The notes: a model not told the origin generated them from the letters alone. Shown: positions 7,459 through 17,880, numbered from the stretch's first letter. The stretch: DNA of 64,000 nt from DATBLE01 sp963841405 (GCA_963841405.1 CAWJCM010000005.1:124001-188000), one strand, 5' to 3'. Translations and numbers: made by a program.

Positions 7459-8285
7459 CCCTGCTCGCCGTGGCTGTGGGCGGCCGCGGACTCGTGCCGG
7501 TGGACGAACCGGTGCTGCTCGCCGACGACGAGGCGCTCCTGCGCGGGCGCGCCGCCTTCGAGACGACGCGTGTCTACGGCGGACGCCCGTTCCGGCTCGA
7601 GGAGCATCTCGCGCGGATGCGGGCGTCGGCCGGGCGGCTGGGCATCGCCTTTCCGAGCGGGTTCGAGGAGCTGGCGGCCGAGGCGCTCGCGGCGGCCGGC
7701 GAGCCCGATGCCGTGCTGCGCCTCTACCTGACGTCGGGCCGCGTGGGTGCCGATGCGCCGGTCCCGCTCGCGCTGGTCGGCTCGCTTCCGGCCGACCTGG
7801 AGGCGCGCCGGTCGCGCGGCATCTCCCTGATCTCGCTCCTCGGCGTGCGGGCGGAGGCGCCGTGGCTCCTCGGCGGCGTCAAGTCGACGAGCTACGCCGT
7901 GAACATGGCCGCCGAGGCCGAGGCGCGTGCCCGCGGCGCGAACGACGCGGTGTTCGTCCGCGACGACGGCGTCGTACTCGAAGGGCCGGTGACGAACGTC
8001 TGGTGGCGGCGGGGCGACACGCTCTTCACGCCGTCGCTCGAGCTGGGGATCCTCGCGGGCGTGACGCGGGCGGTCCTGCTCGAGCTTGCGCCGGCGTCGG
8101 GATTCGAGGTCGTCGAAGGCGCGTTCCCGCTCTCCGACCTGCTCGCTGCCGAGGAGGCGTTCACGTCGTCATCGGTCCGAGAGGTGATGCCGGCCGTGGA
8201 GGTCGACGAGATCCGGCTCGCACGGGGCCCGGCCGCGGCTACCCTGCAAAGGGCATTGCGGAGGCGGGCCGAGGAGGAGACGTGA
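7455..8285 (+). CDS. pabC: Aminotransferase class IV, 4-amino-4-deoxychorismate lyase-like
   Basis: 276-residue PLP enzyme of fold type IV. Visible features are the RAAFETTRVYGGRPFRLEEHL entry region, the PLP-binding Lys in LGGVKSTSYA, and EGPVTNVWW with ELGILAGVTR downstream, which bind the cofactor phosphate. Next to pabB, the expected reaction is aminodeoxychorismate to p-aminobenzoate plus pyruvate. Branched-chain or D-amino acid transaminase activity cannot be excluded from sequence alone. The ATG overlaps the pabB stop. Its own TGA overlaps the GTG of the next gene (8282-8285). Confidence 0.87.
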   Translation: MTLLAVAVGGRGLVPVDEPVLLADDEALLRGRAAFETTRVYGGRPFRLEEHLARMRASAGRLGIAFPSGFEELAAEALAAAGEPDAVLRLYLTSGRVGADAPVPLALVGSLPADLEARRSRGISLISLLGVRAEAPWLLGGVKSTSYAVNMAAEAEARARGANDAVFVRDDGVVLEGPVTNVWWRRGDTLFTPSLELGILAGVTRAVLLELAPASGFEVVEGAFPLSDLLAAEEAFTSSSVREVMPAVEVDEIRLARGPAAATLQRALRRRAEEET

Positions 8286-8698
8286 AGCGGCTGATCTTCA
8301 GGGTGACAGGCAGGGTCCACACCGGCCTCTACCGGCTCAGCGGCGGGAGGCTCGGCGGCAAGATGGGCCAGGCTCCGGTGCTGCTGCTCACGGTCACGGG
8401 CCGGAAGTCGGGCAAGCGTCGGACGACGCCGCTGCTCTACAGCCGCGAGGGCGACAACCTCGTCGTGATCGGGTCGAAGGGCGGCGATCCCAGGCATCCG
8501 GCCTGGTATCTGAACCTCCAGGGCGCCGAGGCCGACGTCGAAGTCGGCCGCGAGCGGCGACACGTCCGCGCGCGGGACGCCGAAGGCGAGGAGCGCGAGC
8601 GGCTCTGGAAGCAGATGACCTCGATCTGGCCCGCCTACGACGAGTACCAGCAGAAGACCACACGGCAGATTCCTGTCGTCGTGCTCGAGCCGGCCTAG
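8282..8698 (+). CDS. Deazaflavin (F420)-dependent nitroreductase-family protein (Ddn/DUF385)
   Basis: 138 residues with the family signature LLTVTGRKSGKRRTTPLLY and the later HPAWYLNLQ segment. This is the split-beta-barrel F420-binding family of Mycobacterium Ddn. Family members reduce quinones, aflatoxins or nitro compounds with F420H2, or bind flavin/F420 without known substrate. It is translationally coupled to pabC (GTGA). No direct link to folate synthesis is evident. Its stop shares bases with that of the convergent DUF1360 gene (CTAG, 8695-8698). Confidence 0.85.
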   Translation: MKRLIFRVTGRVHTGLYRLSGGRLGGKMGQAPVLLLTVTGRKSGKRRTTPLLYSREGDNLVVIGSKGGDPRHPAWYLNLQGAEADVEVGRERRHVRARDAEGEERERLWKQMTSIWPAYDEYQQKTTRQIPVVVLEPA

Positions 8699-9207
8699 CG
8701 GTCCACCTTCTTCGTCAATCCCGTGAACGACGCTTGGAGGAAGTCGTTCGCGCCGGCGGCGGCCAGCGACCACGTCACCAGCCGGCCGAACCGCGGTGCC
8801 AGCACCTGTGTGGCCGCGAGCCCCGCCGCCGCCCACGTACCGACGCAGCGGCTGCAGGTGACGAGCTCGCCGATCGCCTGCCGGAGGTCGCCGGACTCGA
8901 CCGGTTCCTCGTCGCCCCCCGATTGTGAGCCCGCCCGCGGGCTTTGCCCGCGGGCGCTGCGGCGAGAACCGTGGGCGTGGCCGCGCACGAACGGCTCGCG
9001 CAGGAAGCTCGTCACCTCGTCGCGGGCGAGCGTCCGCGCCGCCTTGAACGTCGCCGCCGAGAGGACGACGAGGTCGAGCGCGGTCTGGCCCTGCGGGTCG
9101 CGGTCGAGCAGGCGGCCGAGCACACCGGCTGCCGTAAGCCCGCCGGCGAAGGTGCCGACGATGCCCGCGTAGGCGGCGTAGGGCGGTGTCCGTTTGGCGC
9201 TGGCCAT
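8695..9207 (-). CDS. DUF1360 membrane protein
   Basis: 170 residues. N-terminal hydrophobic segment (YAAYAGIVGTFAGGLTAAGVLG), a TARD-like central part (LSAATFKAARTLARDEVTSFLREPF), then CSRCVGTWAAAGLAA, matching the C-x2-C-x3-W region of DUF1360 proteins. DUF1360 is found in spore-formers and actinobacteria, function unknown. Between these conserved parts lies a low-complexity stretch (residues ~76-97) containing a perfect 11-bp-arm palindrome (8932-8956), apparently an in-frame insertion. The ATG is 20 bp from the divergent uvrB start. The stop overlaps the facing gene. Confidence 0.8.
   Translation of the reverse strand: MASAKRTPPYAAYAGIVGTFAGGLTAAGVLGRLLDRDPQGQTALDLVVLSAATFKAARTLARDEVTSFLREPFVRGHAHGSRRSARGQSPRAGSQSGGDEEPVESGDLRQAIGELVTCSRCVGTWAAAGLAATQVLAPRFGRLVTWSLAAAGANDFLQASFTGLTKKVDR
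8932..8956. repeat. Perfect inverted repeat inside the DUF1360 gene
   Basis: Arms CGCCCGCGGGC and GCCCGCGGGCG (11 bp each) around TTT. On the minus strand it codes for a Ser/Arg/Gly-rich spacer between conserved parts of the protein, in frame. Confidence 0.75.
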
Positions 9208-9227
9208 GCCGGTACCTTGTGTTCACC

Positions 9228-11225
<1,998 letters not shown>

Positions 11226-11401
11226 CACGTCCGGACCTTGCGGGGGGCGAGGGGAAGGATGCACACTGCGGAATCGATGCATCCGGGCAGATAGAGGCGC
11301 CGTCGTCCGCGTTCCCGGCGGAGGAGCTGCTCGAACGATCTGAGCCTCTTCGTGCGCTCGAGGAAGCGCTCATTGCCGTCCGTGATTCCGGCGGCGGCCG
11401 A

Positions 11402-13909
11402 ATGGTCTTCGTCTCGGGCGAGGCGGGCGTGGGGAAGACCGCGCTCGTCCGTCGCTTTGCCGAGTCGGTCGGCGCCGCCTCGTGCGTATGGGGCAACTGC
11501 GATGCGCTCGCTGCGCCCAGGCCGCTGGGGCCGCTGCTCGACATCGCGCAGGTGATCGGCGGCCGGCTCGCCGACCTGGTCGAGGCGGGCGCGTTGCCGC
11601 ACGACGTCGCGCTGGTCCTCATGCGCGAGCTTTCGGATCGGAAGCCGATCCTCCTGGTCCTCGAGGACGTCCAGTGGGCGGATGGAGCGACGTTGGACGT
11701 CCTGCGTCTCGTCGGGCGCAGGGTGGAGCAGCTTCCCGTGCTGGTGCTGGCGAGCTACCGCGACACGGAGCTGGGCCCGTTCCATCCGCTCCGCCTCGTG
11801 CTCGGCGAGCTTGCGAGCCGCCAGGCAAGCGCGCGCGTGCGCATCGAGCCCCTCTCGGCTTCCGCGGTCGCTCGGCTGGCCGAGCCGCACGGCACCGATC
11901 CCCACGAGCTGTACGCCAGGACGGGCGGGAATCCGTTCTTCGTTACCGAGGCGCTCGCGGCCGGGGACGAGCGCATCCCGCCGACCGTGCGAGACGCGGT
12001 GCTTGCCCGGGCTGGACGGCTCGGTCCGCAGGCGTGGACCCTGCTCGAGCTGGTCGCCGCGGTTCCTCCGCGGGCCGAGCTCGGGCTGCTGGAGGCGATC
12101 GCCGGCCCCACGCTCGGCGCGCTCGACGAATGCCTCTCGTCGGGCATGCTCGTCGCCGACCCGGGCGGTGTCGCGTTCCGGCACGAGCTCGCGCGGCTGA
12201 CGATCGAGGAGTCGATCTCTCCGGACAGGAGCCTCGCCGTGCACCGGGCCGTCTTGGCGGCCCTGGTCGACTCGGAGACGGCAGACCTCGCCCGGCTCGC
12301 CCATCATGCCGAGGCAGCCGGCGATTCCGGGGCCGTGCTCGGCTACGCCGTGCCGGCGGCGGCTCGGGCGGCGAAGCTAGGTGCGCACCGAGAGGCCGCC
12401 GCCCAGTACGCGCGTGCGCTGCGCTTCTCGGGCAACTTGGCGCTCGAAGAGCGCGCGAGCCTTCTCCGGCGCCGATCGTTCGAGTGCTACCTGCTCTCCC
12501 ACGACGACGAGGGCCTGACGGACATCGACGAGGCGCTGGCGTGCTACCGGGAGCTCGGCGATCGCCAGCAGGAGGGCGACAGCCTGCGCTCGCGTGCGCT
12601 CGTGCTCCTGAATCTCGGACGCGTACCCGAGGCGGTCGAGGCGGTTCAGGAGGCGATCGTGCTCCTTGAGCAGCTTCCGCCAGGACACGAGCTGGCGATG
12701 ACCTATGCGGCGGCGGCCGCGCTCCCGATCTTCTCCGAGGACGCCGACACGGTCACGAGCTGGGCGGAACGGACGCTGGAGCTCGCGGGACGCATGGAGG
12801 ACGTCGAGGCTTCGGTCAGTGCGCAGGGCAGCCTCGGCATCATCGAGTCGCTGCGCGGCTCTCCGGCCGGCACCGCCAGGCTCCAGAGCGCGCTCGAGAC
12901 CGCCGCGCGGAACGGCCTCCACTTCCAGGCCGGTCGGGCTTACGTCTATCTGGGCGTGGCCGGTTGCCGCGCGCGTTCGCTGGCGCAGATGGAAGGTGCT
13001 GCGGAGGCCGGCCGGGCGTACTGCGAGGAGCACGGCGTGCTCGGCCTGGGTCGCTACCTGCTCGCGATGCGAAGCTGGATCGAGCTCGAGCGAGGTGACT
13101 GGGATGAGGCTGCGACGACCGTGTCGCTCGTTCTCTCCGAGCAGTGCATGCTGTCGTGCACGCAGGCGAGGATCGTCCTCGGTCTGCTGCGGGCGCGGCG
13201 CGGGGATCCCGACCCGTGGACTCCGCTCGACGATGCGGAGGCCGTCGCCCGGCGGACGGGGCAGCTCTGGTGGCTCTGGCAGGTGTCGGCGGCGAAGGCA
13301 GAGGCCGCCTGGCTCGAGGGGAGATCGGAGGCGATCACAGAGGCGATCGGGGACGCCTACCCGCTCGCCCTGGAGTCCGGCTCGCCGTGGCCGCTCGCCG
13401 AGCTTGCCTGGTGGCGGAGACGCGGCGGGATCACGGAGGAGATTCCGGAGGGCGCGGGCGGCCCGTTCGTCCACCACCTTCGCGGTGAGTGGATCCGAGC
13501 CGCAGAGGCCTGGCACACCGCAGGATGCCCGTACGAGGAGGCGCTCGCGCTCGGCGAGGCCGATGACGAATCCGCTCGGCGACGGGCCCTCGACGAGCTG
13601 AACCGCCTCGGTGCGAGGCCGGCCGCCCAGATCGTCGCACGCAGGCTGCGCCAACGAGGCGCACGCGGCCTGCCGCGTGGTCCGCGGGCGGCGACCCGGG
13701 CGAATCCGGCCGGGTTGACGAATCGAGAGGTGGAGGTGCTGGCGCTGGTCGCCGAGGGGCTCGGCAACACCGAGATTGCCGAGCGGCTGGTTCTCTCGCG
13801 GAAGACCGTCGACCATCACGTGTCGGCGATCCTGCGCAAGCTCGGCGTCCGGTCGCGCGGCCAGGCGGCGGCACAGGCGTCGCGGCTCGGTCTAGTGCTC
13901 CAAAGATAG
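11402..13909 (+). CDS. Large ATPase/LuxR-type transcriptional regulator
   Basis: 835 residues from the ATG. Layout: AAA/STAND ATPase with Walker A SGEAGVGKTALV near the very N-terminus and Walker B ILLVLEDVQWAD, a long Ala/Leu-rich helical TPR-like middle, and a C-terminal LuxR/GerE HTH (LTNREVEVLALVAEGLGNTEIAERL, then VDHHVSAILRKLGV). It is probably a signal-gated activator of the LAL/MalT type; ligand and targets are unknown. Homologous-looking sequence LLERSEPLRALEEAL continues in frame upstream to about 11327, but without ATG, GTG or TTG. A CTG at 11327, or ATT further in, may be the true start. An SD-like GGAGGAG lies at 11320. Confidence 0.88.
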   Translation: MVFVSGEAGVGKTALVRRFAESVGAASCVWGNCDALAAPRPLGPLLDIAQVIGGRLADLVEAGALPHDVALVLMRELSDRKPILLVLEDVQWADGATLDVLRLVGRRVEQLPVLVLASYRDTELGPFHPLRLVLGELASRQASARVRIEPLSASAVARLAEPHGTDPHELYARTGGNPFFVTEALAAGDERIPPTVRDAVLARAGRLGPQAWTLLELVAAVPPRAELGLLEAIAGPTLGALDECLSSGMLVADPGGVAFRHELARLTIEESISPDRSLAVHRAVLAALVDSETADLARLAHHAEAAGDSGAVLGYAVPAAARAAKLGAHREAAAQYARALRFSGNLALEERASLLRRRSFECYLLSHDDEGLTDIDEALACYRELGDRQQEGDSLRSRALVLLNLGRVPEAVEAVQEAIVLLEQLPPGHELAMTYAAAAALPIFSEDADTVTSWAERTLELAGRMEDVEASVSAQGSLGIIESLRGSPAGTARLQSALETAARNGLHFQAGRAYVYLGVAGCRARSLAQMEGAAEAGRAYCEEHGVLGLGRYLLAMRSWIELERGDWDEAATTVSLVLSEQCMLSCTQARIVLGLLRARRGDPDPWTPLDDAEAVARRTGQLWWLWQVSAAKAEAAWLEGRSEAITEAIGDAYPLALESGSPWPLAELAWWRRRGGITEEIPEGAGGPFVHHLRGEWIRAAEAWHTAGCPYEEALALGEADDESARRRALDELNRLGARPAAQIVARRLRQRGARGLPRGPRAATRANPAGLTNREVEVLALVAEGLGNTEIAERLVLSRKTVDHHVSAILRKLGVRSRGQAAAQASRLGLVLQR

Positions 13910-13957
13910 GTCGCGGCCGCGGATGACGAATTTCTCCGGCGCGCGGGCGTCGACCCG

Positions 13958-15502
13958 GTGAGCAGGGCCAGCGAGCCGCGGGCTGCGGTAACCGCCCAGC
14001 TCCGGCTGAGGCATGATCCCCGGTCTGTGGCCAGGCTGACCAGGGCGAACCTGCTCAGGCGGGGCGTCGGCGGCGGAGTCGGGCTCGCCCTCCTCGGCGG
14101 GCTTCCGAGCCGTGGATTACAGCTGCTCGAGAGTGCCGAGGCGGCGCGCAGGCCGGACGTCCACGGGTTCGTCACCCGGCCCGACCTCCGGCCGCCGGTG
14201 ATCACGATCGCCTCTCACGCACGCGGAACCGCCGACGGTTACCTCTTCCTGGCGCCGTCGTCCGGCCCGGGGATGCGCGGCGGGCTGATCGCGGACGATC
14301 GCGGCGACCCGGTCTACTTTCACCCGACCACGCCGGGGACGGTGATGGACTTCCGCTCGGGGATGCTGCACGGCCGGTCGGTGCTCAGCTGGTGGGAAGG
14401 GCGGTACGTGTTCGGGGTCGGCAAGGTCGGCGAGTACGTGATCGTCGACGACTCGTACCGGCAGATCGCGAGATTCTCGTCGGCAAGGCACCGGCGGCCC
14501 GACTTCCACGAGGTGCTGCTGACCGAGGACGGCACCTTGCTCGTCACCGCCTACGAGACGCGGGCCGCAGACCTGACCGAAGTCGGCGGCCCCGGCAACG
14601 GCCTCGTCTACGGCGGGGTCGTCCAGGAGCTGACCGTGCCGAGCGGTCGCCTCCTGTGGGAGTGGCGGAGCCTCGACCACGTCGCGGTCACCGAGACCGT
14701 CAGCGACGAGCTCGGCTCCCCGTTCGACTACTTCCACATCAACGGGATCGACGTCGAGCCCGACGGCAACCTGCTGGTCTCCGCGCGCAACACCTCGGCC
14801 CTGTACAAGATCAGTCGCCGGACGGGCAATGTTCTCTGGCGGCTGGGCGGCAAACGGAGCGACTTCTCGATGGGCAAGGGAACGCGGTTCGGCTTCCAGC
14901 ACGACGCGCGGCTGCACGAGGGCGGCAGCACGATCAGCCTGTTCGACAACGGACCGCGTGCCGCCGGGGTCCGACCGGAGTCGAGGGCGATCGTGCTCGC
15001 CCTCGACCAGCGCCGCCGGCAGGTGACGCTGAAGCGGGAGATCCGGCACCGCCGTCCGCTCTTCGCGTTCGCGACCGGGAGCAACCAGCTGCTGCCGAAC
15101 GCGAACCGGCTCGTCACCTGGGGGATCACGGGGTGGTTCACCGAGTACGACCCCGACGGCCACGTTTGCCTGGACGCCCACCTGCCGAGGCAAGGCCAGA
15201 ACTACCGCGTCCTCCGGTTCCCCTGGGGCGCGCACCCCCGCGTGAGGCCCGCGTTCAAGGTCTACCGCCGGGGAACCCAGGCGGCGAGGTTCTACGCCAG
15301 CTGGAACGGCTCGACCGCGCTCGCCGCCTGGCGGCTCGAGACCGGGAGGAAAGCGGGAGCGTTGCGTCCCGGCGGCCCCCACCCGAAGCGAGGGTTCGAG
15401 ACGTCGTTCGCGATCCCGCCGCGGACTCGTTACGCGGCCGCGGTCGCGCTCGACGCGAACGGCAAGCCCCTCGGGCGATCACGGACGATCGTGCTCTACT
15501 AA
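13958..15502 (+). CDS. Arylsulfotransferase (ASST)-family exported protein
   Basis: 514 residues. The N-terminus contains a twin-Arg, hydrophobic stretch (LTRANLLRRGVGGGVGLALLGG) resembling a Tat signal. The body has the beta-propeller features of the ASST family: HINGIDVEPDGNLLVSARNTSALYKI, GNVLWRLGGKRSDF and FGFQHDARL. Family members transfer sulfate between phenols, but most actinobacterial homologues have no tested substrate. GTG start 49 bp after the LuxR gene, possibly under its control. The stop shares bases with the convergent phosphoesterase stop (CTAA, 15499-15502). Confidence 0.82.
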   Translation: MSRASEPRAAVTAQLRLRHDPRSVARLTRANLLRRGVGGGVGLALLGGLPSRGLQLLESAEAARRPDVHGFVTRPDLRPPVITIASHARGTADGYLFLAPSSGPGMRGGLIADDRGDPVYFHPTTPGTVMDFRSGMLHGRSVLSWWEGRYVFGVGKVGEYVIVDDSYRQIARFSSARHRRPDFHEVLLTEDGTLLVTAYETRAADLTEVGGPGNGLVYGGVVQELTVPSGRLLWEWRSLDHVAVTETVSDELGSPFDYFHINGIDVEPDGNLLVSARNTSALYKISRRTGNVLWRLGGKRSDFSMGKGTRFGFQHDARLHEGGSTISLFDNGPRAAGVRPESRAIVLALDQRRRQVTLKREIRHRRPLFAFATGSNQLLPNANRLVTWGITGWFTEYDPDGHVCLDAHLPRQGQNYRVLRFPWGAHPRVRPAFKVYRRGTQAARFYASWNGSTALAAWRLETGRKAGALRPGGPHPKRGFETSFAIPPRTRYAAAVALDANGKPLGRSRTIVLY

Positions 15503-16305
15503 CCGAGGGCGACGGTACCGCGGGGGAACCGTCGCTCGGCTGTCAGCAGCAACTCGCCGTCGCGCCAGATGTAGGTCTGGACGGTCAGCGAGCGCGCGTC
15601 CGCCTCGTAGACGAGCAGGCCGCGGGCCTCGCCGCGGCGGTGCGGTCTCGGCTGGCCGAGGCCCGGTGCTGTCGCCACCACCGCACCGCGCTGACCCTCC
15701 GACCAGACCTCGAACTCGTGGCGCTCGGCGACTGCGCCCTGGTGCGTGTGGCCGGAGACGATCAGCTCGGCCCCCGCGTCGACGAGCGCGCCGAGCACGT
15801 GGTTGCGCCTCGCGACCGGCCGCTTGCGGGTCCGCCACGGTGCGCCTCCGAGCTGGTGGTGCAGGGCGACCAGGCGGAGGGCGTCCGGCGGCCCGGCGGC
15901 GAGCTGCGCGGCCGCCCAGTCGAGCTGGTCGTCGCGGACGCCTCCGGACTGGTGGCGCCAGGGCCGCACCGAGTTGATTCCGACGAGGAAGACGCCGTCT
16001 GCGTCATACACCGGCCGGGTCGTCTTCCAGAGCCGCTCGAACTCCGCCCACGGCCGCGTGAATCGCGCCGGAAACGTGTACGGGACGTCGTGGTTGCCGG
16101 GAACGGCAACGACGGGAGCAGGCAGGTCGCGCAGGAAGGCAGCCGCCCGTTCGTGCTGGTCGCGGCGCCCGCGGTGGGTGAGGTCGCCGCTGGCCACCAC
16201 TAGCTCGGGCCGCAGGCGCTCGACCAGCGCCGTGAGCGCCGCCGCGTCCGGGCTCTCGCGGGCGCCGACGTGCAGGTCGGAAACGTGGAGAATCCGCGCG
16301 GCCAC
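15499..16305 (-). CDS. Calcineurin-like metallophosphoesterase
   Basis: 268 residues with the full binuclear metal signature in order: HVSDLHVG (D-x-H), SGDLTHRG (GD), PGNHD, LVALHHQLGG and VSGHTHQG. It is related to the 3',5'-cyclic nucleotide phosphodiesterase CpdA-like and Icc branches; the substrate cannot be assigned. No signal peptide. Divergent from the small membrane gene at 16334. Convergent with the ASST gene, sharing stop-codon bases. Confidence 0.88.
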   Translation of the reverse strand: MAARILHVSDLHVGARESPDAAALTALVERLRPELVVASGDLTHRGRRDQHERAAAFLRDLPAPVVAVPGNHDVPYTFPARFTRPWAEFERLWKTTRPVYDADGVFLVGINSVRPWRHQSGGVRDDQLDWAAAQLAAGPPDALRLVALHHQLGGAPWRTRKRPVARRNHVLGALVDAGAELIVSGHTHQGAVAERHEFEVWSEGQRGAVVATAPGLGQPRPHRRGEARGLLVYEADARSLTVQTYIWRDGELLLTAERRFPRGTVALG

Positions 16306-16318
16306 GGCCGAACCACCC

Positions 16319-16324
16319 TATAAA
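16319..16324 (+). promoter_or_regulatory. -10 element (TATAAA) giving a leaderless message
   Basis: TATAAA ends 9 bp before the GTG at 16334, so transcription would start within a few bases of the start codon. No clear -35 is visible. Confidence 0.5.
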
Positions 16325-16333
16325 CTCATCGGC

Positions 16334-16573
16334 GTGACGGACGAGCCGGTCGAGATCGTCGAGGACCTCTACCTCGGCCTGCGGGCCGGGGGCGCACTCC
16401 GCAAGCAGCGCCGCGGCGAGCCGCTGACCGCCGACGAGGAAGAGGCGCTCGGGCGCTGGCGGCAGATGTCGAGCTGGCGCAAGGCGGTCGCGATCGGCGC
16501 CTTCGCCGTCGGCACCTTCGGGCTTGGTTTCACGGTCGGCGGCCTGGTCTTCGGCCGCTGGCGCAGAGCGTAG
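16334..16573 (+). CDS. Small membrane protein, unknown function
   Basis: 79 residues. The first ~50 are charged (VEIVEDLYLGLRAGGALRKQ, then LTADEEEALGRWRQMSSW), and one C-terminal hydrophobic segment of ~25 residues (AVAIGAFAVGTFGLGFTVGGL) precedes a basic end (GRWRRA). Tail-anchored topology is likely. No family recognised. GTG start 9 bp after TATAAA, implying a leaderless mRNA. A GCCCGGC-TAC-GCCGGGC hairpin lies 26 bp after the stop. Confidence 0.7.
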   Translation: MTDEPVEIVEDLYLGLRAGGALRKQRRGEPLTADEEEALGRWRQMSSWRKAVAIGAFAVGTFGLGFTVGGLVFGRWRRA

Positions 16574-16599
16574 GAGAGACCAGGCCATCCGCCGCCGGA

Positions 16600-16616
16600 G
16601 CCCGGCTACGCCGGGC
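16600..16616 (+). terminator. Hairpin after the small membrane gene
   Basis: Perfect 7-bp stem GCCCGGC / GCCGGGC with TAC loop, 26 bp beyond the stop codon. There is no T-run, so a factor-independent terminator is possible but not certain. Confidence 0.4.
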
Positions 16617-16713
16617 GGGAGGCGCACTGCGGAGAGGCAACAGATGCCGTGCCGTAACAGTTGCTGGCTCAGCTGAGGCCGGAGCTCACGCTGACGCGCG
16701 CAAGGAGAGGGCC

Positions 16714-16742
16714 CACGGGGGGAACCAGGGGTTCCCCCCGTG
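16714..16742 (-). terminator. GGGGGAACC hairpin repeat after the AI-2E-family gene (copy 1)
   Basis: Perfect 13-bp inverted repeat with a 3-base loop. Read on the minus strand it is CACGGGGGGAACC, CCT, GGTTCCCCCCGTG, beginning 5 bp after the permease stop codon. A nearly identical hairpin (12-bp arms, same loop) follows hppA at 45995, in the same orientation relative to its gene. There is no T-run. It is probably a repeated mRNA 3'-end element. Confidence 0.65.
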
Positions 16743-16747
16743 AGGCG

Positions 16748-17812
16748 CTAGCCGGTCTCGGCGTCTTTCGCCGGGAAGATCACCGCGGGAACGTCCTCCT
16801 TCGCCGGGTCCTTCTCGAATACGGCCACGTCGACGATCGTGGCCAGCACCGCCGCGAACGGCGTCGACAGCAGGACGTACGCCGGGCCGATCAGGATGCC
16901 GACCGAGGTGACGGTGACCAGCACGATCAGCGGCGAGAGGCCGACGGCGTGGCCGAGCACCCTCGGCCCGACGATGTAGTCCTGGACGAGGCGCAGGCCG
17001 AAGACGGCGATGGCGGCGGCGACCGCCGCCGTGATCGACACCGTGAAGCCGAGGCCGATCGCAGCCACGCCGGCGATCAGCGGGCCGACGATCGGGACGA
17101 TTTCGACGATGCCGGCGAAGACGCCGACCAGGAGCCAGTACGGTAGCCCGATCAGCCAGAACGCGAACGACAGCACGGTGCTGACGAAGAGGATCATCAG
17201 CAGCATGCCGCGGACGTAGGCACCGAGCTTCGCGTCGATCAGATCCCAGGTGTCGCGGACCCGCCTCCGCTTGTCGCGTTTGACCAGGCTGAGCACGACC
17301 GTCTGAGCCTTCTCTTTTTCGAAGACCCAGTAGGCGGCGATCGCGAACACGAGGAAAATGCCGATCAGGATCTCGAGGGCGGTCCGGCCGTAGGTGACCG
17401 CCGGATGAATCAGGTTCGTACCGTGCGGCAGCTGCTCGAGCCGATGCTGGATCGCGATGAGGATCTCGTGCTTCACGCCGTGCGAGTTGCGCGCAGCCCG
17501 GGCGACGTCGGAGCTGGATGTCGGCAACGTGCCCAGTGCATTGCGGACCTGGCCGAGCGCGCGCGGCACGATCAACCAGAGCAACAAGCCGACCGCGACG
17601 ATCAGGCCCAGGTAGTGGATCAGCACGCCGACCGCACGCGGCACCCGCCGCGCGTGCAGCCACTCGATGCCAGGACGCATGGCCGAGGCGATCACGATCG
17701 CGAGCAAGAGCAGGGCGATCAGAACTTTCAGGTGCCACAGGGCGAACGCCGAGACGACCACGGCGACCGCTACGACCGTGGCGACGAAGGACTTGCGGGC
17801 GACGTCGCCCAT
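16748..17812 (-). CDS. AI-2E family transporter (PerM/YhhQ-like permease)
   Basis: 354 residues from ATG 17812 (a TTG six codons upstream is less likely). About eight hydrophobic segments in the AI-2E arrangement: two N-terminal TM helices, a soluble loop (~residues 90-140), then a C-terminal membrane half with VGVFAGIVEIVPIVGPLIAGV and GLRLVQDYIVGPRVLGHAVGLSPLIV. Family members were named for autoinducer-2 export, but many are antiporters or of unknown substrate, so the name should not be read as function. Divergent from uvrA. A palindromic hairpin follows its stop closely. Confidence 0.85.
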   Translation of the reverse strand: MGDVARKSFVATVVAVAVVVSAFALWHLKVLIALLLLAIVIASAMRPGIEWLHARRVPRAVGVLIHYLGLIVAVGLLLWLIVPRALGQVRNALGTLPTSSSDVARAARNSHGVKHEILIAIQHRLEQLPHGTNLIHPAVTYGRTALEILIGIFLVFAIAAYWVFEKEKAQTVVLSLVKRDKRRRVRDTWDLIDAKLGAYVRGMLLMILFVSTVLSFAFWLIGLPYWLLVGVFAGIVEIVPIVGPLIAGVAAIGLGFTVSITAAVAAAIAVFGLRLVQDYIVGPRVLGHAVGLSPLIVLVTVTSVGILIGPAYVLLSTPFAAVLATIVDVAVFEKDPAKEDVPAVIFPAKDAETG

Positions 17813-17866
17813 GGCAGTGGTTCTCTCCAACGAGGCGCTTGCCCAAACGGATTCCGGCCCTCTTCG

Positions 17867-17880
17867 CGAACACCTGTTCG
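17867..17880 (+). promoter_or_regulatory. LexA (SOS) box upstream of uvrA
   Basis: CGAAC-ACCT-GTTCG, a perfect inverted repeat that matches the Gram-positive/actinobacterial LexA consensus CGAAC-N4-GTTCG. It extends to GCGAAC/GTTCGC. It ends 6 bp before TAGAAT (17886-17891), so bound LexA would occlude RNA polymerase at the uvrA promoter. No second such box was noticed in the window. Confidence 0.8.

Noticed and set aside
13958..15502. Tat-secreted status of the arylsulfotransferase-like protein as certain
   Set aside because: The RR-containing N-terminus is long and lacks a clear cleavage site, so only a tentative Tat signal is noted.
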